A stretch of 64,000 bases of DNA from Inonotus obliquus (taxonomy: Eukaryota > Basidiomycota > Agaricomycetes > Hymenochaetales > Hymenochaetaceae), in NCBI GenBank assembly GCA_032164295.1, contig JAJHTX010000009.1:1116001-1180000 (forward strand), given 5' to 3'. Shown here in pieces: positions 20,985-33,282 of this stretch; position 1 is the stretch's first letter, and each line of letters opens with the position of its first letter. The notes beneath the pieces were generated by a model that did no database searches, had not been told where the DNA came from, and saw only the letters and a list, made by a program, of their open reading frames with translations. Made by a program: the position numbers and the translations under genes.

Positions 20985-22723
20985 TCAGTCGACTTCCAGT
21001 ATAGTACCCCTCTGCACACTTCCCCACCCAACGAGTCGCCAATGCTTTTCAATACGACGAGAAAGTGCAACCTTTTCGCCTACTTCTGTGCAAGCAGGGG
21101 AGGTTAGCTGGATCTTGGCAAGATCAGCCTTGACACTGATAACCCGCCCGCCAGTCGAAGTTGAACCGATGTTGATAAGTAGAAGTTCATTCTTCACGAG
21201 TTTCGTTACTTTTGTCGTCTTTTTGTCTTCGGACTTGACACCTAGAAGACGACGGAGGAGGAACAGACTGATTTCGAGCTCTATCATCAGATAACAGGTA
21301 TTAGCGCTTTCAACATCGATAAAAGGACCCAGAAGGTAAAGCGTACCAGTGAAGATGTTTGGTAGTTTTCCCGGAGCTCCGAGTACCTGGCCAACAAGTC
21401 TATCCGCACGACACAGCGTCGGGTCAATCATCGTACCAACACCAATGAGTCCACCAGGTACGGCAAACTGCAACTGATTATTCTCCGCATGAAGTGAAAC
21501 AATCCTACTAAAAATCGGTTTGCATCTGTTCCTTCCTTGTGCATCTTTTGTCACGATGCCAGGTCGAATTTCCACTCGCATACCTAAGGTGAGGACTCCG
21601 GTGAGGATCGAGCCTCCTGCAACACCACCTTTGAGTTCGTCGACTTCTGCGCCTGGTTTGTTAACGTCGAAGGAACGGATGACGATGAGTCTTGGAGAGG
21701 AGGTGAAGTCTCGTACGGGGATTGGGATGCGTTTGACGATGTATTCGTTTACAGCGTCGATGTTGTATTTTAGTTGGGCGGAGATTGGGACGATTGGGGA
21801 GGATTCGGCGACGGTTCCTAAAATCAAATCGTCTTTCAGTTACACGGAACCAAAGGCCACGACAATTCGAGCGGGGATCCAAACCTTTTACAAAAGCAGC
21901 AATACTCTTATGATGTTCCAGAGCTGCAGCCTCCTTTATCAAATCCACCTTGTTCTGCAATATGATAATATGCTGGAGCTTCATAATCTCCACAGCAGCC
22001 AAATGCTCTGATGTTTGTGGCTGAGGACATGTTTCGTTTCCAGCGATGAGCAGGAGAGCAGCGTCCATGACTGCTGCACCGTTAAGCATGGTAGCCATGA
22101 GAATATCGTGACCGGGGCAATCGACGAATGAGACGTGGCGTAGGAGTTTCATTCGATGTCCGCACCCGGGTCGTTCACAGGGTGGGTTATCTTCTTTGCT
22201 TGAGGGGTAGGAACGATAGCAACCTGGTCGTGGGCAGGCTTCGTTTGCACATTTGTAGATCTAACACGAAGGTTTACAGGTTTCGGGACAAGTAAGAAAG
22301 ATGAATGTGGTAGACCCACTTTCGCATTGGCATAACCTAGCTTGATGGTGATATTCCGTACGAGTTCATTCTTAAATCGAACGGTCATCACTCCTGAAAT
22401 GGCTTTCACAACTGTTGATTTCCCGTGAGCGACATGTCCAATCGTGCCTATACCAATCCCATCCATCACGATGAGCATATGCGTTCAATCTCTCAAGTTC
22501 ATAGACTGAGCATACCAAGATTTATCGTCGCCTGATTGTACGCGATTGCATCAGCCAAATAAAGGACTATATTCGAGTGGGGCGCCCATACCTGCTTTGA
22601 GATCACCTCTGGAGACAACGGAGTCAATTTTGTCGGGTCGATTGTGACCGTCTGGATCTCATCATCTTCGGACTCTTCTTCCGAGTCGGAGTTGTCGTGT
22701 GGTTTTTGGCGCGTCTCAGACAT
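20985..22723 (-). CDS. GCD11: Translation initiation factor eIF2 gamma
   Basis: Six exons (22723-22592, 22531-22516, 22447-22320, 22260-21885, 21817-21347, 21280-20985) give 472 aa. An acidic Ser/Glu N-terminus precedes the GTPase core: P-loop GHVAHGKST, switch region [12 protein letters not shown], a zinc knuckle with four Cys ([16 protein letters not shown], then CERPGCGH), DCPGH, and NKVD. Domains 2 and 3 follow ([57 protein letters not shown]). eIF2 gamma carries initiator Met-tRNA to the 40S subunit with eIF2 alpha and beta. Exon 2 is only 16 nt (ATINLG), and removing it would shift frame ahead of the P-loop. Two positions in the otherwise near-invariant segment differ from yeast (GVMTV for GVQTV, ELVRN for ELERN). 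Convergent with srp1-like. Confidence 0.95.
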
Positions 22724-23895
22724 TATTCTAGAGGCGTTGTCTAGTAGAAAAGCCTGAAGGGTTAGAGGAAACTCGAAAGTTGAGGACTACGCGAGGAGGG
22801 GAAGGGAAGGACAGATGGTGCACGTGACACGATCATATTTATGACTCAAACTCAACTTGTCCTTCGCGTTCAATACTCTGGACTGAAGGTCTGACAACTC
22901 GCGCTCTTTTAGTTTTTGTTTTCGTAACGAATTTTGTCAAAGCGAAGTTAAAACTTCCGTCAGCTACTGATGGGCCACCTAATACGATACAAGATGCTCT
23001 GCAATCACTGCTGGCCTCAGCTTCTTGTTCGGCACTCCTATACCTGCCGTCACGGCTTACTGCAGTATAGTCATGCTGAACGCAGCAGTACGAATTTGCT
23101 CAAGTGCCTGGGATCGACTCTACGTGCCCTCTGCTGACTGGCGGGTCTACTCCCAGCCCGAATCTCGGGTCTTCCTTCAGTCCCTCAGCGAAGATCCGTT
23201 GTCTATGTAATGGAATGGAACATGGAAGAATCACCCTGCGACATCATACCTTCGGCTCGCAGATTTAAAGATCATCCGCAGATGGCTCTGTAACTGTTCT
23301 GGTCAGGACCCGTACTTCACCGCCCCCGAGTATACGAACACGGGGCAGAGCCATGAACATACACTGGCACACAGCGCGCATGATAAGAAACGTGCAATCG
23401 CCTGGTCGGTGCATCTCGTATCGTAAGTCTCCTCTCCTATATACATGTCACAATCAACTGCCGGAGATTAGTGACTCGTTCTCAACCTCGAGCTAGTATA
23501 CGAAATAGGAACTGTTCATAAATAGGGGAGCGCAGTTGCGGCTGCAACTGAATTATGTGGTTATAGGCATCGATCGCTGCTGAATGCCCAGGATAAACGG
23601 CGTCTGCAAGATGACTGTCTTGCGCAGCACTGATTTAGGAGTTCGACTTCTGAATGTTTCACGCTCTGGAAGTACCATTATGACATCCTTGTCTTTTTAG
23701 CCACGTATTTTGAATGCAAAATCTCCGCCGCGTAATACTCTTGTGGACCCATAAGTCTATGTGTTCCGCGGAGTGTTCTGTCCTTCTGAGTCGCGAGAAG
23801 CCTGTTACTTGAACTGGGTGTACTCTGCTCTATAAATCTGGGTCGACTGCACCAACCCAACACCCTTCCCACATCTCTCTTGCTCACGTTATTCG
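22724..23895. other. Intergenic region
   Basis: No supportable gene. It contains the promoter of eIF2 gamma (minus) at its left and that of the DUF6699-type gene (plus) at its right. A plus frame at 23025-23210 has some coding-like wording but no start context, splice partner or family match. Confidence 0.45.
23831..23837 (+). promoter_or_regulatory. TATA box-like motif for the gene at 23896
   Basis: TATAAAT lies 65 bases upstream of the ATG, followed by a C-rich leader (accaacccaacacccttccc). This is a compact core promoter. Confidence 0.45.
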
Positions 23896-24510
23896 ATGTA
23901 CCACGGCGTTCTCTCGGATCCGCTTGCAAGACGCGTTCGTTGGTACCCTCAGGTGACCAGCGGGATTTCCTACGACTTGCGGGTAGACCCTCGTGCTATC
24001 AACGTCTTGACGTCAGAGGGTCGAGTCATGGACCTTTTTCAACCCGCAACAGAGCATCGTACACGCTATATGCGCATCCTCATCCGCCCTACTCCATCTC
24101 TCGAACTGGTTGTTGACGTCGCTAGTAGGGCATATGTCTCAATCGGACAGGTTCTCTATGCACTCCACCAAAAGTTACGTGAACCAATCAATTGGTATGA
24201 CTGGACAAAGTTGTCTTCCGGAGAGCAAAGTCGCGTTGCGGTGGAATTTTATAAACGAGTCGATTCTTCTCACCATCCTTGGCGCGAGCGTAATACTGGC
24301 GTGAGGGGAATAGATCTTCTGCTCGGCGATACCAAGTTCCGTGGGTTGGAGCCGTCATCGAGAGGTTTTAATACCTGGAAGTTGATAGCTCTGAGAAGTT
24401 CTTGGTACGTATTCATAGTTGAAAGATGCAGAGTTGGCATACTGACCGCTGTAATACCACAGATTTATCCAAGCAGCTTCAACCTGATTTCAAACAACTT
24501 TCCTTATTGA
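23896..24510 (+). CDS. DUF6699-type protein
   Basis: The open frame gives 204 aa. It shows the family pattern in a form closer to the canonical one than its neighbours: RILIRPTPSLELVVDVASR, then VSIGQVLYALHQKLREPI, a Trp/charged stretch, GVRGIDLLLGDTKFRGLEPS and FNTWKLIAL. Function is unknown. At the end, GTACGT at 24403 and an acceptor (taccacag) near 24462 would remove about 60 nt and create a TGA split as TG|A directly after LIALRSS. This fits where the family usually ends, so the last ~34 residues of the unspliced frame (WYVFIVERC onward) may not be translated. The start is supported by the TATA motif and leader just upstream. Confidence 0.75.
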   Translation: MYHGVLSDPLARRVRWYPQVTSGISYDLRVDPRAINVLTSEGRVMDLFQPATEHRTRYMRILIRPTPSLELVVDVASRAYVSIGQVLYALHQKLREPINWYDWTKLSSGEQSRVAVEFYKRVDSSHHPWRERNTGVRGIDLLLGDTKFRGLEPSSRGFNTWKLIALRSSWYVFIVERCRVGILTAVIPQIYPSSFNLISNNFPY

Positions 24511-24951
24511 ACCGAACTTCGAGCAAAGTCCTCCTGCTTGGGGTTTCAAACGCATGTGATTGGTGTACATTCTTTTGTTTTCTGCCTTCCTACAGTACTT
24601 CGTAACCACGCCGAGTATCTAGTACCTCTGTATTGCAAATGACAATGACTTCGTGAAGTTGAAGAGAGACGCAGCTACTACAGGCGCTAGTATAATATTA
24701 AGCACAGCTCGATGCACTCTGGAGCTCTAGTAGTTAACGTATATCACGAAACTCCTTTACCCAGAACTCAGAAGAAATAAAGCACGCCTATTTATTATTG
24801 TGTTTGTGCTCACCGTCCAAAACGAGATACGAATGTTATGTAAGCTGCACGTACATATGCACAAACAACGCGTGCCATTCGATGTCACGCGAATTCATAA
24901 GTCCGCAATAACCATCTCATCTTTGTATCATTCTGCACTTTCATTATCCTC

Positions 24952-27520
24952 ATGGCGAACAAAGAAGATATAAAGCGTCAAATAGCTGCTCTCCAAGCGA
25001 GACTGGAAGAAGCCCCAGACACTCCTCCGGCGAAACGACGGCGGTCAAACCAAGGCAGTGTACTTGCACCAGCAACGCCCTCTCCTAGTGTGTAGATTAT
25101 CTTTGCTTCGTTTACCAGAATGTTAAGAATAATTAGGGAAGAAATCCGCCGTGCGACTGTATTCACCATCTCCTGCTAATCGCACTGGAAGGCAGCCACA
25201 AGCTAGGCTTCCTCCAAATCCGAGCACGGGACAGAGCGCGAGACACGGGCGGCCGAATACATGCCTGGAGGAGTCGAAATCGGATCCTGTCCCTAATAAA
25301 TCTTCCTTTATGTCGCACTTGAAAGCACTCTGTGCTGATGATGATCACGTACGTGAATCCGTACCGCGAACGGAGAATTTTGAGGAACGACCAGTCATTC
25401 CGTCCAACTCGGAAGATGCTGAGGCTCCCGTCCGTGACGATAGACTAGCGATTGTGGAGGACCTTGTTCCAGGACCTGTTGAGCACAAGCCCATCGTGGA
25501 CGATCCGAAATTTGAGAGAATCGAGCCCAACTCTGGCATCCGGTTAAGGTGCGTTCACGTCTAACTTGGGTCTTCCACTAGAAGTCTAATGATGGTCTAT
25601 TCCTTCACTTTTGGTAATCTAAGAGATCGCATACTATCACACACATCTCTACAGGACCATCTTTCCGGTCGATATTTTCTTCCACCCTCCTTATTATATT
25701 CCGTTGTCCGCCTACAGTCAAATAAACAGGCATACGAAGTTCCTGTAGAAGGCGACTGGGTTACTATCGCTGTGGTTGCAGAGCGCGGTGATGTCAAATT
25801 TGCTAGCGGTCCGAGGAACTCGGCGAACCTTAATCGGCGTGATGACGAAAACGACGATGTCTTCGGTGAGAACGGCAACCAAGGAAACAGCAGGAAGCAG
25901 AAGAAGGCAAAAGAAGACGAAGACGAAGATAACCCTCGGAAAGGAGGAAAGAAATACGTGCATCTAAAGCTCGTCGACCTTGGTCACCGCTCTCGTTCTT
26001 ACGGCTCGGCGACTGACTCTTCCCGGGCTTCTTTGCGTGGTGATGCGCAGTTGTCGCTCTTACTGTTTGAATCAGATTATCATGATAAACTCATCAAAAG
26101 AGATGGTAAGAAGGAAAAGGTTGAGAAGATTTGGCGTGGTGGGAGTGGTGGCGCGTTTGAGGAATGCTTTCCCGGACTCAGAGAAGGGACAGTCATCGCG
26201 CTGCTCAATCCAAGGGTTCTCAAGCCGTTCACGGTCAGTTCTTGACTGTTCACGATCATTCTACTCGACTGACTGTTCTGTACATGGCTAGAATAACAGA
26301 CAACCCTCGCCAGCCTCGTCGATCCTAGCTCTTACACCTCCCTCTGCATCAGCCATCGCCGTCATCGGTATTGCAGCGGACCTAGGTAGATGCACAGTCC
26401 TCAAACGCGATGGCAAGCCTTGTGGCTCTTGGGTAGATAGGCGCATTAGTCCGGGAGGATCAACGTCCAAGCCTTCCGAGGACGTGTGTGAATATCACAT
26501 TCAAAATGCCGTGAAACGCACGCGAGCCGCCCGACCAGAGTTCTCAGTGGGGTACGTGGTCTCTTGGCATGTGAGATACTGTATCGCCCAAGATTAACAC
26601 CCTTATTCAGGACGTCCGGAATGTCTAATACGGCGCAGAAGCGTAAACCGACATACGATCCTGATCGACAATGGGGCCTGAAGCCCGAGACCGGAAGTCG
26701 AGGGCTTGATGGCGAGGCGACGTATGTTGTCGGTGGACTCATTGCATCATCCGGTCGCGCACCAGCTCTTGGGAATGTCGGTAGCGCCATGGGGCGGGAA
26801 GAACAAGCCCGTGCGCGCCGGAAAGCCGGGGCAGGAGAGGACAAAGCATTAGCCGAACTGCTCGGTAAAGGAGGTTCACGAGTTTCGGGTGTCAGTGGCG
26901 GTGAGGCGTCCAACGAAGCACTGGTCGTAGTGCAGAAGGCGCAGGAGGCTGTGGTTCAAGCCAAAGCGCGAGACAAGCGCGATATGAAAGTAATAGAAAA
27001 GGAAAAGCAGACAGCAATACTGGTAATAGAGGATGACAACCATTCGGAGCCTCGACGGAAAGCATACTCTGCCGAAGTGATCAAACGCCTTGGGTTCGAT
27101 CCTACAGCCAAAGTCTATGTCGGAAACAAGCCTGGCGCGAAGCCGAAAAAAGCGGATTTGGTGAGTAAGGTGAAAGAGTTTATTTCCATTCTACGATTTC
27201 CTGATCGCCGTTCACTGACTCGGTCCTTTTCCAAGATCGGAAAACTGGGGAGTCAGAATCGCGAAATTCGGCTCGGGCCACCTCCTGGACCTAAAGTTCG
27301 ATCCGGGGTGACTGTGTCGCACCTTCGAATAAAGTCCTCACAGACCACCAGGATTGAGTCAGCAATGAGACAGGAAGGAGAGTTCGGCGCCCCTGGCAAG
27401 GAGTTGCCGCATGATAACGCCGAAGACGACTCAAGTAGCGATCTCGAAATTGAACCGCCTTCGCCAAGAGTGACGACAGAAATGACGCCGGACGCCGTAC
27501 TGGAGCTGGAATGCGCATGA
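24952..27520 (+). CDS. MCM10: DNA replication factor MCM10
   Basis: Six exons (24952-25087, 25137-25548, 25582-26233, 26292-26551, 26611-27160, 27236-27520) give 764 aa. The N-terminus begins with a coiled-coil-like segment (KEDIKRQIAALQARLEEAPD) and a long disordered linker. The OB-fold internal domain runs about residues 180-430. The Mcm10 zinc finger follows: LGRCTVLKRDGKPCGSWVDR, CEYHIQNAVKRTRAARPEFS (CCCH ligands). The region after it contains SGMSNTAQKRKPTYDP. Mcm10 binds DNA, Mcm2-7 and polymerase alpha, and activates the CMG helicase at origins. The last intron (27161-27235) is 75 nt with no stop, so retention would keep frame. Exon 1 could instead end one or two bases later. AG|GG giving SPRKK was chosen for frame. 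Confidence 0.93.
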
Positions 27521-28562
27521 TTAGTTTGACTTTATATTTGTTGCTTTTCAAGCCTATCAACTGGAGAACATGGGCCTGCTGACAATGACCTTCCCCCAGG
27601 CTGATGATGTGACCTGTCCGATTCATCCCGTCGCACCATTTGACCGCGCACATTTCCCCATGAGTCTTTTCACGCCCACTTGGTGTATGTTAGCTTGCCC
27701 TTATCTCTCTGCAAATCGATGCTATCCTCAGTCTTCGTTTCAGTAGTGTGGAGATATTTACAGCCTCACTTCGCGACGCCGCGGAACCAGTAATTACATT
27801 CTGAGATATGAGCTTCCATTCAGTGGATTCAGTGGGAATGTGTAAGCTCGGCGGCGCTGAATACGTGTACAGGTTCACGAAGCCCCCGCAGTCCGGCTCT
27901 CCGGGGGTAGACCTTACAGATGACTCTCGCATGAGCAATGTCCCCTTTCTCATCTTGGTAAATCACTAGCGCAGCAGATGAGAACGATAGAGAAGAATCT
28001 GAAGATACAACAAGAAGGAGCGTGTGAATTGCCATGCAACGACCAAATTTAGAAAAAAGAAAAATCTTAAAACGCGCGTCGACTCCGTCAGAGACCCTTT
28101 GGTTGTCCGTTCATGGAAATATGCGTTAACCCGGTCCGATCAAGGCCAGCGGGATGGTTGCGACGGGCTGTGGAAATAGGCCACAGCATTTCTACTGTTA
28201 TTGCTTATATGATGTGAAGGTCATCTGTGGCGCGGCGTTGTGGACCCAGTCATGCTTCGCTTGCTCTATAGAAGTTATTTCTTTTACAATCTCGGCACAG
28301 CCCGTTAGCGCTGTAGATCCGCCTGCGTTTTTGGAACCGGCCTGTTCCCCTTGGCTCTTGACCACCATCATACCAATTCAACTCTCCTTCCCCAGTTCTC
28401 GTTGGTGGTATTTCACCTACATCCGAGCAATTTCCCGCCATCTCTGTTGCCATTCGCGGCCCGCTTCCAACGCCTAAGTGCTTATCCACTCGGCGTTTCC
28501 TTGTCTTCCAACGATTTAGTTCCGTAGTTTCGGGCTTGTTATACTATCCTATCGACCATTAT
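27521..28562. other. Intergenic region
   Basis: This lies between MCM10 and the unrecognised gene at 28563. Several short overlapping frames occur on both strands (28154-28477 plus is the longest), with no domain and no consistent splice pattern. It probably holds the MCM10 terminator region and the downstream promoter. Confidence 0.45.
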
Positions 28563-29960
28563 ATGGCTCGCTATAGCTCACCTTCCTCCGCGAGCCTGAG
28601 AACTCGCCTCTCGTCCTTCACAGACTATCTTGAAGCAGTTGCCGAGCTCCGCACGAGGCTTCTCCAATCGTCACCCTCTTGCCTCGTTTCCAACCCCGAA
28701 GAGGTTTGTTTACCTGTTGCCTGACATCAACATCTGACCGACTGATGGCTGACATGATCAAATAAATCTCTAACTCATGTAGTTAATTTCATTTGTCGAA
28801 GTACGTTACCCTCACCGTAGCGGGATTAATTTTGCTACGATGAGGCGTGAGAAAGCCAACTAACCAATGACACTTTTAGGTGGCGAAGAGCACGCTTCAG
28901 AACCACGGCGTTAGCTTGCATACGTTCTCCTCGTGTCCTGATTCCCTATCCCCATACAAGGCCGCGTACTTCGGCCTCTTACTACAACTCCAGGCGCACA
29001 GTCACAACTCCCGGATAGAATCAAAGGATCTTCAAGGTGAAACGATATAATGATTGAATGCCGCCTACACCCGGGTTCAACTGACTGAGATTGACTCTCC
29101 TATAAATTAACACAGCGCGCCTAAACCGCCTGCTCTTCCCTCTTTCTACTCAGCTCAGGGTTAGTACGAAAGCGGAGAGACAAGCTGTCCCCGGTGGCTA
29201 TGCTACTCAGATTCGGAGCGTCAAACAATCAGGCACTGAGTATAACAGTGGCTCGACAGAAACGAATTCGGTGTCGCACAGTACGGCAACATCGTCCGCT
29301 GACCCGCACCATCAGGAACGCTCTAACTCCATCTTAGGACCTCCAAGCCTTCCTCCGAACATAATGCTGCGTAAGTACCGTGAAATGATTCATTTCTAGC
29401 GTGAAAACCTCATACCGCGTAATATACTACTCTCAGCACCGCCCGCACCATTGCGGCACGGTACGCAATCTGTAAAATCATCCGGCATTCCGACAACTCT
29501 CCCGTCCGGTATGCAGCCTGGTAGTACTACACCTATGTATCTAAACAAGCGGTCGTCAAACCATCGTGCGGTCTCACACGACACAATGCACTTCAAGAGG
29601 CGAAGCGGGGAGCCGATAGACTTACAAGACGCCTTCAAGAACGTGTCCTCATCTGCTCTGGTGTACAGTGGATCCGGAGACACAAAGTCGTGCAAGAGCT
29701 TCGACTTTATCGGAGACGATCTCGAGGGAGACGAGGCCGATGATTCCGGCTCTTCTGGCTTGAGCTCAGGGGAGGACAGCAGTGACGAAGATTCCTCTCA
29801 TGTCGTCATTCCTTCGCACTCGCCACTGCGACGCACATTCGGTATTTTCTGTACTGGAAAGGGGCGAGGAGCGTTCACTGGATCTGTCCACCCGCAAAGA
29901 CGCCGACTGCGACCTAGACAACGAAAGTCGGGCGAGGATATCATGGACACTGATGCGTGA
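28563..29960 (+). CDS. Hypothetical protein, five exons
   Basis: Exons 28563-28703, 28793-28810, 28880-29036, 29116-29370 and 29437-29960 join in frame to give 364 aa. Exon 2 is a microexon of 18 nt encoding LISFVE. The N-terminal ~115 residues look helical and globular (SSFTDYLEAVAELRTRLLQ, VAKSTLQNHGVSLHTF, AAYFGLLLQLQAHS). The remainder is Ser-rich and disordered, with an acidic patch (DLEGDEADDSGSSGLSSGED) and a basic C-terminus (PQRRRLRPRQRKSGED) that could act as a nuclear signal. I do not recognise a family. The consistent splice sites and frame make it a credible gene. A nuclear role is only a guess from the composition. Confidence 0.65.
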
Positions 29961-31067
29961 AGATCCGGATATGCCCCTACATCTATCGTATATAAGAGTA
30001 GGAAAGTTCTGTCTTGTGTATTCTTAGTACTCATCTTCAGCTACTTTTTAATTCCTGCGTATCATTGTCGAGTCTGGAATGGAGCATACAACGAATACAT
30101 ATGCGATTGGACTGTTCTCGTCATGGCGGTGATGATAAGATAATCTATATTGGCTTCGGAAGCTTACAGGGGCTCTTGTTTAGCTAATGGTAGTTTTAAT
30201 CGACCTTTTGTAAATTTAATGAGGTAGGTTGCCATGTGACACAATTGTTATACCAGCCTTATGGTTGCCTCCGCTAGTCTTCTTATAGATTCCTCCTTTC
30301 TCGGATTCCTATTATGCTCAATGTTTTCCAGTTCGCCGTATTCAAGTACCTCTCCAAGGTCCCTGTATTCGTACCGGCTATACCCTAGGCCCGATCTGGA
30401 CTCTGAATATCAGAGCTTTGCCCTTCAATACCACCCATGAAAGGTATCTTAAATGGCTCTCTATCGGTTCACCAGCCTTTCGGTCCACCTGAAGCCGCGT
30501 GATATTAAGGCCTCGTTTCTTGGACAATTCAAGCATGTAGCCATGATAAATGAAAATTAATTGAAATTCGTGTCATGTCGGAAGTTACCTCTCGGGCTCA
30601 TCTCGACGGAAGCAGTATCCAGAGCTAGAGTGGAGTGTCCCCCCAACTCAAAACTATATGTGGATGTGAGCAAGGTTATGCCGCCTGAGCGGCGATATCT
30701 GCTAATGTGGACACAAGCTCAAACTTCTTAAGATTCGGGCTTTGATGAATTGTACGCGTTCTAAATTAAGTAGTCATGAACATTGGTCGACTAATGAGCC
30801 AATAGCTCTCTTGAGTGCGGAAGTGCTTTACCAGACCCCAGGATATGGTCGCGAGACGAGCTTAAGTCGACTTTAGCACTTTTCGCGGAAATTCGTGGGA
30901 TTAGTCCATATCCAAGCGGAACAGAAGCATTGAGCGAAATGATCGGCGTTTGCCGAATATGGCTACAATTACATATCTTCAATTAGCCACGTGTCTGCCT
31001 AAACTCAGCTGCGTGCCGTGACGTGACTGTGCTTTGGCTTTGGACTCGACGCCAACTTTGCCACTCA
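29961..31067. other. Intergenic region
   Basis: No supportable gene is seen. There is a possible remnant around 30310-30500 with short coding-like words in changing frames, and otherwise AT-balanced non-coding sequence leading to the RING-CH gene promoter. Confidence 0.45.
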
Positions 31068-33106
31068 ATGCGACGACTGCCCACCGTTAACGACTTGAGA
31101 GTAAGTTGCTTGCATGACTGCATATCTCACTGCTAACAGGACACTCTAGGTCAGAGAATGCTATATTTGTCGTGAAGAAGAGGTTTATGATAGTAAGCGC
31201 ATCATGTCTACATGGAAGGCTCAATTGACACGCTGTAGAACCTGCTAGGCCACCAAAGCGCTGGGTTCATCCCTGCAAGTGTACGCTAATAGCGCATGAA
31301 GAATGTCTGTTGGAATGGATACGAGCATCTGAGAATAATCCGGATAAGCCCTTGTCAAATATCCTCAAATGCCCACAATGCGGCGAGCGGTATGACTTGG
31401 AGAGTGAAAATCCCCTTGTCCTTCGGGCACTAGACTTTGGGAATAGGATCATACAGAGCGCCGGGACGGCCGTTTCTGTTTTGTCTGTGGCAGTCGGTGT
31501 CACAGCCGTCGGGACAGGTACGCGTATTAGTTTGCTATGAGGACATCAGGTTTTGACCTCGTATCTTTATCCAAGGCATATACATGTTTAGGTATTAAGC
31601 TTACTCTGTTTTTCTCCGATTCGGGTTTCTTACGCAGGATCTTCTCTAGTACGGTTTACGGGCTCTACGCTGTACGATCGTTAATCGGAAAGGAAATGTA
31701 CGACCTTACCCTCGGGGATGACGTGGAGAAATGGCCCTTTCCAGCATTTATCACCCTTCCTTTGATCCCTTTCAGTCTAGTTCTTAGCAAGACGAAGAGA
31801 TTTCGGGACACCTTGCCCCTCACGACTCTTATGTCTTTGTGGCCTAGTCTACCAAGAATAAGCGGAGTTCCTAGGCAGCAAGGCTTCCTTTCTCTTTTGG
31901 GTATCGGCAGCAGAGCTGTGCCCCAAATCAAACTCCCAGCGAGTGCGAATAGAGTCGCGTCCGACCTGTTTAGGGACCTGATCTTCAGCTGGCCACCTTC
32001 TCCTTTTGTGTTTAATATTGGTCTTAAGCTCGCTCGTTCCACATACAATCGACGTCTGGAGGAGTTCCGGCGTTCCGTACTCGGAGATGCCCTTGATAAT
32101 GGTGAAATTGCTGCAGCGCGGAACGGCTTTGTTGAAGAATTTCGGATGGAAGTGCAGTTCGAAGAGCGTGAAGAAGACGAACAAGGGGACGAGGAGCCTG
32201 ACGAGCCACATGAACCACCAGCCCCCGCCATTGCTGCAAATGGACAGGCTGATCAGCTTCGAGATGATAACAACGTCCGGCTACTTCTCGAGAACGCGGA
32301 AGAGGTACTAGTTGCTGCAGACGGGCGCCCAGCCGAGCTTATTCTAGTCGATGCACGGCCCCAACTTGACGGACAACAACAGGCTGCGCCACCAAATCCT
32401 GCCCATCGTGCAGAGGACATACTTGCAGGACGGGCTCGACAAGTCAACCCCCCTGCGAACCAAGAACCAAATCAGCGCGAAGAGGGAGGCGGCAACGCAG
32501 CCGCTCGGGTCCGCCTCCAAATGACGTCGACGTACATTGGGAGTATAGTTGGCAGTGCGCTTATCGTTCCGCCTTTGGCCTCCTTTGCCGGCTCGACTCT
32601 TTTACGACTGGCACTCCCACAGAAACCTAATGCGCATGCTACGCTAGACTTCAGAGGATATTCACGTTTCTCCCCTCGTCGCCTACTTTGCCGTTTCCTC
32701 GGTGTTCGACCTCCAGGCTCGGCGCCGAAGTATTCTATATCGGGGATGTATTATTTTGGAGAAGATATGTCGCCGGGACAACTGATGCGTGCGATGTTCT
32801 TGATTTCTTGTCGAGCTATGGTTATAGGAACCCCGGCTTGGACCGAATCAGATCCAGTTTGGTTAGTGTTTTCTTTTTCACCTCCCAATAGAGTTCTCAT
32901 ACAGAAACATCAGGTGGCGGAATGCCATTGGACTCGGCATCTTATATGTTGCAAAGGATATGTTCAGTATCTGGTATCAGTACCTCTCGCAGCGCGAAAT
33001 CCGATCGCGGCGAGTGAAAGACCGTGCGTTTGATATCGACCCTGCTCAGCTTGATCTCAAGCCCGAGTCGCGCGAGGTCTTCCAGGATGCACCCCACTCC
33101 GGCTAG
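31068..33106 (+). CDS. RING-CH (MARCH-type) membrane E3 ubiquitin ligase
   Basis: Five exons (31068-31100, 31150-31192, 31239-31517, 31592-32861, 32914-33106) give 605 aa. The RING-CH finger is near the N-terminus: ECYICREEEVYD, RWVHPCKCTLIAHEECLLEW, then LKCPQCGERYDLE, giving C-x2-C, C-x-C, H-x2-C, C-x2-C. This is the C4HC3 layout of MARCH and Doa10 ligases. Hydrophobic segments follow (SAGTAVSVLSVAVGVTAVG, FPAFITLPLIPFSLVL, STYIGSIVGSALIVPPLASF). An acidic, Ala/Pro/Gln-rich loop lies between them. The C-terminus reads WWRNAIGLGILYVAKDMFS and SRRVKDRAFDID, typical of the fungal group. It should sit in the ER or endosomal membrane and ubiquitinate membrane proteins. The zinc finger is split across exons 2 and 3. 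Confidence 0.88.
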
Positions 33107-33282
33107 AAAGCATTATAATTTCCTGCGTTACCATTGTAGCATTACATTATCATGTCACTAGAATCCGACTACACCCCTTCCTCATTTCACATCGGTCGCT
33201 AGCAAACGCTACTCGTTGTTTGACAAGTTCCAGCCTTGGGTATATTCCGGAAATCATGGTAATATGGGTATACATTTACAGT

